Source: Sabellastarte sp. h YS-2021 (taxonomy: Eukaryota > Annelida > Polychaeta > Sabellida > Sabellidae). Taken from it: a DNA stretch of 64,000 nucleotides. The stretch covers positions 36,063,596-36,127,595 of the forward strand of contig OZ024935.1 in NCBI GenBank assembly GCA_964017235.1. Reading direction: 5' to 3'. Positions within the stretch are counted from its first letter, which is position 1; every line of letters starts with the position of its first letter. This document shows, one piece after another, positions 48,901 through 56,181 of this stretch. The notes beneath the pieces are model-generated. The model was given only the letters and a program-made list of their open reading frames with translations. It made no database searches and was not told the DNA's origin. The position numbers were made by a program, and so were the translations under genes.

Positions 48901-51900
48901 AGTAAATGCGAATTATCTCTTAAAAGTATTGCAGATAGCCAATTTTTCTCAAATAACTCATTCACCTACGTTTGGAAGAGCTTTCACACACGAAAATGAA
49001 AAATTGTGAATATCTCGGAAAAGCTATTTCTTCTCCTTTAATTCTCGGCGGGAGATACACACCGCGGCAGTGGTCTTGTTTTCAAAAATTTTTGTCTCAC
49101 CAAAAATGGGGGCGATTTTGAATTTTCGAAGTTTTTGCAAAACACAAAAATGCTTATATCTCGAAAACTGTGCTAGATGGAGCGAATTCAACAAAATTTT
49201 TGACCTGCTGGATATCTCTGCAGAGTACCCATGCCAATTTTCAAAATATTTTTGTCTCGCCAAATATAGCGGCCATTTTGAATTTTTGAATATTTTGCAA
49301 AAATTGCAAAACACAAAAATGCTTATATCTTGAAAACCGTGCTAGAGAGAGAGATAGAGCAGACTGCGCTGACTTTGGTTGCCACAACAGTATAAGGCTA
49401 GAAACGGAACATTTTCTTAATACTTTAGCACTCACCTTTATATCCATTTCGGGACGCTTTGTTTTTGCTATGCAAAAACATTATCTTTGTTTTTTTGCGA
49501 GCGATCCTCTAGTTTTGTTTCAATATGTTATTCATGTACTTTTGAATCAGCTATAATATAGTAAAATTGTAGACCTATAGCTCATCGCATAACTGACCAA
49601 TAGCTACTTTCGGGTTCTGACTGTTTAGTAAATGAGTAAATAGTTGTAATTTGAAAACTGTTGCATTCAGAGAATGTTGTTTAAATATGTCATTCACCTA
49701 CTTATGGGTCACCTTTAACATAGTGAAATTGCAGGCCTGTAGATCATTGTATAGCTGAGCAATAGCTACATTCAGGTTTTCACTGTTGAGTAAATCAATT
49801 GTAATTGTAACTTGGAAGCTGTTGCATTTGCAGAATTTTCTTTAAATAAGTTTTTTATTGCGCAAAATACCCTTACCTTATTCACCTTCTTTTGGGTCAG
49901 CTATAACATAGTAAAATCACTGACCTGTAGCTCATTGCATAGCTGAGTTAAACTGCTTTAAGATTCTTACTGATAAGTAAATCAGTTACAACTTGAAAAC
50001 TATTGCATTTACAATATTTTCTCTGAATATGTTTTTCACCTACTTTTTACATCTTAACAGTTTACTTTGTACTTAACTTCTGAATGCCATTTGCACGGCA
50101 TAACTTTTGTGTCCTTTTCTTCTTTCACTTCTACTCAAAACACACAGTCAGCTGACACAGAGCCGTGCACGGGCACTGATTGCTTGTTTTGTAAAGCAGT
50201 TCAGTATCTTGTGAAATCTATATGACCTTTAACCTGTGAAGGTTTGAAGGGATCATTTAACCATATTAAAAATAGATTGATACAAGCTCCCACGTTTTAA
50301 ATTAATACTAAATAGGCCAACTTCAATTATAGCATTTTTAATAACTCAAAAACATTATATCCCATTTAGTAAAATCATTTGTTGTTTATAACTACATCAT
50401 ATTTTGATAATTAATGCTCAGTAGTGGAAGGTTTATCGCAAGATATTTAATGAAATTTTTTAATCTCTTTTGTAGGTTTTTCATATTTACATATGTACTT
50501 TCACTAATTTAAACAACCCCAAATTTATTTAAATTAAAAGTATACTGCTTAAAATACTTAGAAAGTGTAATTTTCAGACACACAAAATGAGTCCATTAAA
50601 TAGAATATTCATAAAAATAGAAACTTATAGAGGTTTTACTGTATTTGTATTTCATATTCAGAAACAAAAGAAAGCCAAAGTGTCAGCCAATGAATTACAA
50701 GTCAGGCTTCAGTGGGATCCAGATCACACACCCAAAGCAGGAAAGTGTGACCGACGGGCCATCCAACTTGGACTGAAAGGAGAGGTTAGCATAAAACAGT
50801 AGAAATATTGGTAAATTTGCACGATAAAAACATTTCAGGTGATATAAAAGCAAGCCAAAATTCCCAGAAATGCTATACTACTAGGGGATGCATTCACAAA
50901 AGAAATGACCCCAAGATGAGTTGAAGAATTAAATAAGATAATATATATTTTCAAACGTAGAATCCAAACGTATTATAGCCAGGTATATATTGCTTATTAC
51001 ATAGATATTTTGACCAATTACGTAGGTCTCAGCAGAGGCTGACGAGTTGATGAGCTGAACATCAGCCCAATATTTTAGTAGAATCAAGTTTATTTATAGT
51101 CAATCTGTGTATTGAATGGTATATATCTGTGTCAATTTAACATGCCCTGTTGTTTATTGTGAAAGGTGCTGAGGAAATATGGGACAGAGTGGGTTGTCAG
51201 CATTACAGACATCACAGATTTTGTGGTCGAACAACATGGCATCCTCCAGCAACAAGGTAGAGTAAGAAATCTAAAATTCGCCACATATCTGAAATTTGCC
51301 ACATGTGAAAATACTAATAAAATAAATGAATTAAGGTGAGATTTGTTGAATGTATAGTAAATTAAGTCTTTTTGAACTGAAAAATACCAATTTTGAGACA
51401 AAAACATCATTTTCTTCATAAAAGTAACTAAGGTTTTTGGAGGTAGCAAATTTTAGATTTCTGGCGAATTTTAGATTTCATATTCTGCATAAAATTATAT
51501 GGAGAAATTTTTTGAAATTTACTACTGAGACAACACCCTCTAATATCTTTGACATCTAAATTAAATTTATGATGTTGAGTGAAATCTGATAGATGATTAT
51601 AAATGAAATTAAGAAATTTGTGGGTGATGGATTCATAACATATTTTTTAAACTGGTAGTTGCCACCATAGCAAAGCTACTCTTCTCCTGGGATAACAAAA
51701 AACTGGTTGTACAGTATTGTGCCAATTGAAATAGATCCACAAATGGGAAGTGGGATCTCCTAAGACAAAACATTCTCCTCAAAATCATCACAAAATCTAA
51801 AAGAATCTGAAAAAATATAGGATAAACAAATAAAGTTTCTTTTTGTTTAACAGTTTCAATTATTAGGGTTTTTTCATCATGTCAGGTTGTTTGCAGTATG

Positions 51901-53157
51901 TTGTTTAAATGCTTTTAGTATCATGGTATCAATGCAGCAATTCCTAGCATTTTGATTTTTCTTTGCTAAATTTTTAGGAGTGATGTAATTTATGTTTTTA
52001 AATAAATTTCACATTTACCAATTTAGTCTCTGTATCTAAGGTCAGAACTTCCCCAAGTATTGTGAGGGGTAGATTAATAGGATAGTTTTCTAACTACTTG
52101 TCAGTTCAAAATCATTATTCACACTGATGTATGGGGTGGTATTCACTAACATTCCTATCTTAGTCTTAGTCCTAACTTTAGGATTTTTGTCATAAAAATA
52201 TGTTAGGAAATTTGTCTTAGTGAAATTGGTATTCACAAAGCATCATAGTCTTATCTTAGTCGTAACTATTGTCATAAAGTTAGGAATGCTTGTTTAGAAG
52301 TCCTCTCAGCTGTACTTAATTCTCCCATTGTGACACAAAAAGCAGACGGGAGTGTTTTAATCATGTGATGAAATCTCCGTGGTTATAATGTCTTTATACA
52401 AACTCTCGCGAGATTTGCAACTTTGGACTAAGATAGGATTAGGAAAATTGTCCTAGCTAGGACATGCTTTGTGAATACCAAGTTGGGACCTATCTTAACT
52501 AAGACAAATGTCATAAATTTTATGACTAAGATAGGACTAAGATTAGGAATGTTAGCGAATACTGCCCATGGATTGATTTATTGGTTAATAAAGAGGTTAC
52601 TTTTAAAGATCTTACCATGTGCTCCGATTTTATTGGCAAAACTTTTGAGATGTTAATATCTACCTTGACTTAATTTCTTTTTTCCTTTTTTTCCCCAACA
52701 CTGGTCGACAAATACTTGATTGTGATCACTTGAAAGGTGTCACTTTTGAATGGAATTTATGCATAAAAGCATTAAATTGTGCATTTTTTTTTCTAAGTTA
52801 ATAAGTACAATGCCATTATTCAACCAAACAAGATAGTAGTCAGACATTAGACATAGAACCTTCATAAACTATCAGAGGCATTTTACTGGAAACATCAAAG
52901 AAATATAAATTAGGCTGATTGTTAATACTAAATAAGATGAAATTAAGTGTATGGATAATAGAAAGTTGGAAAATAAAGCTTACAACATATGTTTTGGTTT
53001 AGGTCAAGAATTCATACAGACTGCTAGAGAAAGAGTGTACACAGTAGACAACCCAGACATAGCTCATCAAATTGAAGTGGATGTTTATGATGAGTCCGAT
53101 GCTCCAGGCGAGTCTACAGAATCCGATGCTTTACACGCAAATGCATCAAGTTCATGA
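33818..53157 (+). CDS. DUF4291 family protein, complete, six exons
   Basis: Exons 33818-33963, 41791-41862, 44224-44323, 50662-50784, 51166-51256 and 53003-53157 join with GT-AG introns and matching phases to an uninterrupted 228-residue protein. Landmarks: AQFDDESIVVYQAFKPEIA (about 25-43), FSFERMSWIKTNFLWMMYR (55-73), WASKKNQERVLAVRITR (76-92), VRLQWDPDHTP (about 118-128), RRAIQLGLKGE (137-147) and TEWVVSITDITDFV (153-167). These are the conserved blocks of the DUF4291 family, known mainly from bacteria and fungi, with no function I can state. The length fits a whole single-domain protein plus an acidic, Ser-rich tail of about 25 residues. There is no signal peptide or membrane helix, so it is probably cytosolic or nuclear. 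The start is the first ATG after an in-frame TGA at 33752. The large introns are almost filled with repeats. Confidence 0.9.
34704..34927. mobile_element. Short MITE with 50-bp inverted ends
   Basis: The left arm CTACTGCTCATCCAGTGAAT then TTCGTCACC, and the right arm its inverse, ending GGCTGAGCAGTAG. Each arm holds two copies of GTGAATTTCGTCACC or its inverse. No clear target duplication. In intron 1 of the DUF4291 gene. Confidence 0.75.
35590..35700 (+). pseudogene. Tiny reverse-transcriptase fragment
   Basis: One frame reads YIGVCIDMKKAFDTIGHQLL, the motif A region of non-LTR reverse transcriptases (F-x-D-x-KKAFD-x-I). No further homology on either side. Confidence 0.5.
36029..36408. mobile_element. 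hAT-type MITE with perfect 8-bp duplication
   Basis: TAGTGGTGCGACAA at the left end is the imperfect inverse of TTTCACAGCACTG at the right end. CTTTATGT is present exactly at 36021-36028 and 36409-36416. The sub-terminal regions pair further (GTTCGATAG..TTGCTCG with its inverse). In intron 1 of the DUF4291 gene. Confidence 0.85.
36491..36918. mobile_element. MITE with about 40-bp inverted ends
   Basis: CATCTACTGCCTTGTTATCA...GGCTGGGTACCAATTATCACC at the left is matched by the inverse of GGTGGTGATAAGTGGTACCC...AAGGCAATAGTGGTGATG at the right. A partial relative begins at about 35155 (GTACTGCCTTGTGACCAATT). No clear target duplication. Confidence 0.65.
37152..38624 (+). mobile_element. Tandem-core repeat element, copy A (pearl-like)
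   Basis: A unique 5' flank (from GACTGAAATTAGCCTCATTC, with AAGATGGCCGTC) leads into eight tandem units of 140-148 bases and a unique 3' flank (TTTCCGGTGGATACAGATTT to GGGTCTAGTTAT). Each unit holds TTATTATTGGTCCTAGAGG, GGGCTGGGAATCTTCTGATG and TTTGACCTTG..CTTCAAGGTCAA. Copy B at 42895-44204 shares both flanks, so the boundaries are defined by comparison. Unique ends around a core of about 150-base repeats match the plan of bivalve pearl elements (Helentron-associated). Non-coding. Confidence 0.8.
38880..40560 (+). repeat. Eleven-copy 145-bp tandem array headed by a hairpin
   Basis: It begins with the palindrome CCCCACAGCCCTTAAGGGCTG followed by TCGGGGTA, then a GGCGG-rich leader, then about eleven units (GTAAGGTGTAGGAAGTTGAT marks each, from 38995 to 40435). 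Every unit has GGCTATATCTCGGAAACCG, CATTGGTTAGGGGGTGTAGG and a TGACCT-rich stretch, usually TGACCTTTGACCTTG and TGACCTTGACC. The last units are more diverged. In intron 1 of the DUF4291 gene. Confidence 0.9.
41791..41862 (+). CDS. DUF4291 gene exon 2
   Basis: Acceptor CTAATTTCAG|A completes Lys49. It encodes FGGPHFSFERMSWIKTNFLW and MMY, the most conserved block of the family. Donor TACAG|GTAAAA, phase 2. Confidence 0.95.
42113..42570. mobile_element. hAT-type MITE with central palindrome and perfect duplication
   Basis: The ends TAGTGGTGGGA and TCCCACCACTA are inverted; GTATAAAC flanks both sides exactly (42105-42112 and 42571-42578). The centre is a nearly perfect palindrome: two arms of about 57 bases (42277-42334 and 42346-42402, containing CTTGCTTAAATCAATGAAGA and its inverse) around an 11-base loop. 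In intron 2 of the DUF4291 gene. Confidence 0.9.
42895..44204 (+). mobile_element. Tandem-core repeat element, copy B
   Basis: Same flanks and unit as the copy at 37152-38624, with seven units. The leader reads CAAGATGGCCGCCGCGGGCC. Some units have GGGATGGTAAACCAAC in place of GCAATGTGAAACCAAC, a sub-type not found in copy A, so the copies expanded separately. Its 3' end lies only 19 bases before exon 3 of the DUF4291 gene. Confidence 0.8.
44224..44323 (+). CDS. DUF4291 gene exon 3
   Basis: Acceptor TTTGTTCTCAG|A completes Arg73. It encodes CGWASKKNQERVLAVRITRD and GFTEILSKAWTGE. Donor GGGGAG|GTATCA, phase 0. The family pattern (GWA-K-NQERVLAI-RGF) is clear. Confidence 0.95.
44347..44590 (-). 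mobile_element. Degraded relative of the hAT MITE at 18655-19147
   Basis: It starts TAGGGCAGGGTTGG, then CCAGTATCTCGATATCAAGA, AAATATTAAAAACAAAC, TCAAGAAATTATGAAC and GAACTGCCATGTTTTG, all matching the inverse of the copy at 18655-19147 in the same order. The other end is not identifiable. It begins 23 bases after exon 3 of the DUF4291 gene. Confidence 0.65.
44926..50156. mobile_element. 5.2-kb composite repeat element with GTCAGCTGACT ends
   Basis: The left end GTCAGCTGACTTGTGAGTCAGC is mirrored by AGTCAGCTGAC at the right. Inside are: about five copies of a roughly 160-bp unit (45100-45890; GATAGAGCGATTTCGAC, GGTATCTGCAGAGTCTACTG, CCATTTTGGCGGCCATCTTG); an array of about 155 bp (45930-46880, resumed 49490-50060; AGCTATAACATAGTAAAATT, GTAACTTGAAAACTATTGCA); and a nested element at 46882-49459. 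Non-coding; the open frames are by-products of the repeats. It fills most of intron 3 of the DUF4291 gene. Confidence 0.65.
46882..49459. mobile_element. Nested element with AAGCGTCCC hairpin head and 130-bp array
   Basis: It starts with the hairpin AAGCGTCCCTTGCGGGACGC and ends with GGGACGCTT. It contains units of the 'GATAGAGCG...CCACAGGGTATCTCTGCAGA' type at 47270-47640 and 49080-49350, and about ten copies of a 130-bp unit at 47640-48990 (TACCCAATTTTTCTCAAATA, GAGCTTTCACATGGTGAAGT, CTCAAAATGAGTAAATGC). It interrupts the 155-bp array of the host element, whose sequence resumes on the right side. Confidence 0.6.
50662..50784 (+). CDS. DUF4291 gene exon 4
   Basis: Acceptor TTCATATTCAG|AAA, donor GGAGAG|GTTAGC, both phase 0. 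It encodes KQKKAKVSANELQVRLQWDP and DHTPKAGKCDRRAIQLGLKG, the V-x-VQWDPDH and ERRAIQLGL block of the family. Confidence 0.95.
51166..51256 (+). CDS. DUF4291 gene exon 5
   Basis: The acceptor TTATTGTGAAAG|GTG has a modest pyrimidine tract. It encodes VLRKYGTEWVVSITDITDFV and VEQHGILQQQ. Donor CAACAAG|GTAGAG, phase 1. ITDITDFV is the last conserved family block. Confidence 0.9.
51262..51482. repeat. Small inverted repeat
   Basis: AAATCTAAAATTCGCCACAT (51268) is the inverse of the sequence around 51445-51476 (AAATTTTAGATTTCTGGCGA). Probably a small MITE right after exon 5. No duplication identified. Confidence 0.5.
52134..52567. mobile_element. MITE with about 60-bp inverted ends and ATG flanks
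   Basis: GGGTGGTATTCACTAACATT at the left is matched by the inverse of AATGTTAGCGAATACTGCCC at the right. Both sides are flanked by ATG (52131-52133 and 52568-52570). Inside, TTAGTC, ATAGGA and GTCATAAA strings repeat in both orientations. The 3-bp flank suggests PIF/Harbinger. In intron 5 of the DUF4291 gene. Confidence 0.75.
53003..53157 (+). CDS. DUF4291 gene exon 6 (last)
   Basis: Acceptor TTTGGTTTAG|GT completes Gly178. It encodes QEFIQTARERVYTVDNPDIA and then an acidic, Ser-rich tail (VYDESDAPGESTESDALHAN) before TGA at 53155. Confidence 0.85.
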
Positions 53158-53712
53158 CAGTAGCTGTTAGAGCTGTCAGCTATTACTCAAGTATTAAATC
53201 AAGAATGGAGTATTTATAACATGCAAAATTGAGAAACAACTACTTCCTTCTGGATAAAATTTAATAATTTGTGAGCATGTTTACCTGCTTTAAAATGAGC
53301 CAATTTATGACATAGTTTCAAGGAAAATTGTACCCATCAGTAATAGTGTGACTCTACAATTTAAATTTAAACCAAATATCGCCTAGTTTATATGACCAAT
53401 TAACAACACCTGTTGACGTACATTTACATGAGATACTTAATCGTCATCACTGGATAAGTGGTCTATGATTTGAATAGTTTTACATATTTATACAAACAAA
53501 ATGGCTGAACTGATGTGGGTAGTTAGGATTAAATTGTATTCTCTGCAGGTCACAAAACCAGGAAACCCGAGTATATTCTTTTATCAGAATGTTGGGCAAA
53601 TCCTAAATTATTTCAACCAGACTGAAAAAAAAACAACTTTAAAATTATAATTACTAAAAGCTGACAGTACATATGTGTAGAAAAGGTGCAAGTATCTTGG
53701 CAGTACTGCACA

Positions 53713-53932
53713 GGTGGTCACAATTGTGTCCGGGTCATAATTATGTCCGATTTAATTGAAGTATATTGTTAAAATTGTTGCAACCTGAATTTGAATATAT
53801 ATGTTTTTTTTTCAAGTTGTTCCCTTTATTATATTTTATGTAAAATTTAAAAATTGACCACCCAAACTGAATATCTTCAAGTTTGGTAAAAAAATTTAAA
53901 TGACAGTTATGACGCGGACATAATTGTGAATA
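53713..53932. mobile_element. Small MITE downstream of the DUF4291 gene
   Basis: GGTCACAATTGTGTCCGGGT then CATAATTATG at the left pairs with the inverse of GTTATGACGCGGACATAATT then GTGAATAACC at the right. Confidence 0.6.
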
Positions 53933-54012
53933 ACCATGTAATCACTAGAGAGGACACAACTTGTTAAACAGTTCCTCAATTACTAAAAATTACCAAACTT
54001 CCAAGTAATTGT

Positions 54013-54018
54013 AATAAA
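54013..54018 (+). terminator. Candidate polyadenylation signal of the DUF4291 gene
   Basis: First exact AATAAA after the stop (about 860 bases away). An ATTAAA variant lies much closer, at about 53192. Confidence 0.25.
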
Positions 54019-54798
54019 GGTATATTAAACAATGAATACAACTTGGATGGAAGCAGGAAAATTAATGGAAAACACGTTGTTTCAGAATTGACAGTTAATC
54101 TAGTCTTATCCATTGAACAATGTATATTCTGTGATATTTTACAGTTATTTTCCATGTTATTTGACATGTAAATGGAGAAACAATCAAAAATAATGAACCC
54201 ATAATTTATTCGTCATTTGTTTGCAAAGAGATCACCTCCAAATATGACCAAAGATCTGAATAGGAAACAAAAACTCATGTTTGACCTTTGACCCCTATGT
54301 CGTGTTTGAGATGTTGGAGGCATATCTCTATTTTAATATAGGTTTTAATGTATTATAAAAACTCAGTTCTGACCTTTGACCCACTTTATGTTTTCAGGAC
54401 TCTTCATTAATTGTCAATGTTTTTCACACATTCTCTCTTTAAATATGGATTTATTTAACAGACAAATCATACAAAATGGTGGATAATAAAAGTAAAACAT
54501 CTTCCATAGGACGTATACAGAAAAAATGTATCACTCATGAAGATTAACAATATAATACACACTCGTATGATACTGTCATCTTCCTTCATGATATATTTCT
54601 GTATAAGTCTTTTTGGAAGTTTTCCTATTTTTTAGCAGAAGTACTTTCAAGTCCATTGAGATTGGAGTTAACAGTGTTCAGCTTTATTAACTTCTGGATT
54701 TTGTCATACAAATCAGGGGATGTACAGTGGAATTATCCAACCATCTGATATCCGAATTTTCAATTATCTGACCTCGGGCCACTCTCTACTTAAACTAC

Positions 54799-55262
54799 AG
54801 ATGGGTTAGTGTCAAAAATGTTTAGATCGGGAGGTCGCCAGTGCAAACCCGTTTGCATTCCAGGACTCTGCATTTTAGTACACCCCAAATAAACATGGAC
54901 ATTTCCTCTCAATGAAATCATAATAAAAATCACCATGTGCACAAAATATGGTATTAACAGGTGCAATTTCTTCAGATTTCTGATTTGTTTCCAATATTTT
55001 AAGTCTCTGTTCAACTAAATGTGTTGACAAGCGAGATATAAGTAATAAAGTGTCCTAGCTTATTTACCAAAACATGACAGCTCTGCTGAATGAAATTGCT
55101 TTAAAAGTCTCGCTTCTTCAGATTGATGGTATGTGATGACTATTTTAAGTTGTCCGTCCATTATATGTATTGACAAGTGACAGGGTGGTTGTAAAATCTT
55201 GTCATGGTATTTCAGAAAAATGCTTTCGATACTGAGACACTGGGCCTACCAACCCATCCCTT
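54799..55262. mobile_element. Second relative of the hAT MITE at 18655-19147
   Basis: It shares GATGGGTTAGTGTCAAAAAT, CGGGAGGTCGCCAGTGCAA, the TTTAGTACACCCCAAATAAA string and the terminal ACCAACCCATCCCTTG with that copy. The duplication is no longer visible. A half pogo-type end (TACAGTGGAATTATCCAACC) lies just upstream at about 54725. Confidence 0.75.
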
Positions 55263-56046
55263 GATATAAACCCATTATTTTAGCCTTTCTATTATCCATC
55301 CTAATTGTTACTCCCCAAGAGGGTCTAATAATAGAGGTTCTAATGTATTAAATTTGTGTATGACCTTTAGATGTATCAATATAATCTGTGTAAAGTATTA
55401 TATAAAGAAGAAATATTCAGGTTAAGTAATATAAAAATATAAAAATAAAACTGTCCTGCTACTTTAACGTGTTTAATTGTGATTAATAAGCCCTTCTGGG
55501 CTTGGTATCGCCAATAATTTATTTATGTTATATTCTATTTGTGTCAGTTATATATGTGTACACTATGTTACTTTAAAATAAATAATGATAGTTGTAAGAA
55601 TAATAAAAATGATACAAAAGGACAGTATGGATGTGTAGTAGATATAGTAAAGTATATATGGTATAACATGTATAGTAATATATAGTTTAATCATATGCAA
55701 GGTACATGTTTTATACAATATTATTTACAGTATTTATCAAAGTATCTGAAAAAAAACTCGTACTTTGTACAAAATAAAATTACATGAAGTTTTGATTGAC
55801 TATGTACAGTATTTTAATATCTCAGTACTGTCTCCACAAATGTTCCTGCTTTAAAATGTCTTGAGTAGAGTTAAATACTGCTGTTTCATTGGCAAGAGGT
55901 TTTATCATGCATACCTCAGTGTAGTTTCATTAAAATGAAAGAAAAACAAGATATTTTTTTGTTTGTGAAATTTTATTTGGAAAGATTGTGCAAATAAAAT
56001 ATACAGAAACAAAATGTGTGACGGTTGTGGTATCTTTGTGTAGTTA
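55263..56046. other. Gap between the converging genes
   Basis: AT-rich sequence without a recognised feature, between the DUF4291 gene and the minus-strand gene. Confidence 0.4.
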
Positions 56047-56052
56047 TTTATT
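56047..56052 (-). terminator. Polyadenylation signal of the minus-strand gene
   Basis: AATAAA on the minus strand about 35 bases after the stop codon at 56087-56089. Confidence 0.45.
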
Positions 56053-56086
56053 CCTCTTAGTTAAGTGATTTAACTATGTTATAACT

Positions 56087-56181
56087 TCAGGAGATGTGAA
56101 GGTAGAGTAACTCCTCACTGGTAAATATACCATCAACCTGCCAGTGTTTAAATGCTGCAACATACTTTAAAAGTAATTTTT
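56087..56181 (-). CDS. Minus-strand gene, last exon
   Basis: The acceptor TTCTTTGTATTTCAG is strong. Only one frame is open, and it is the one required by the phase-1 donor of the previous exon (split Glu). It encodes KLLLKYVAAFKHWQVDGIFT and SEELLYLHIS, then TGA. Confidence 0.7.

Noticed and set aside
54725..54790. Complete pogo-type element
   Set aside because: Only one end-like string (TACAGTGGAATTATCC) is visible; the partner end and TA flank could not be found.
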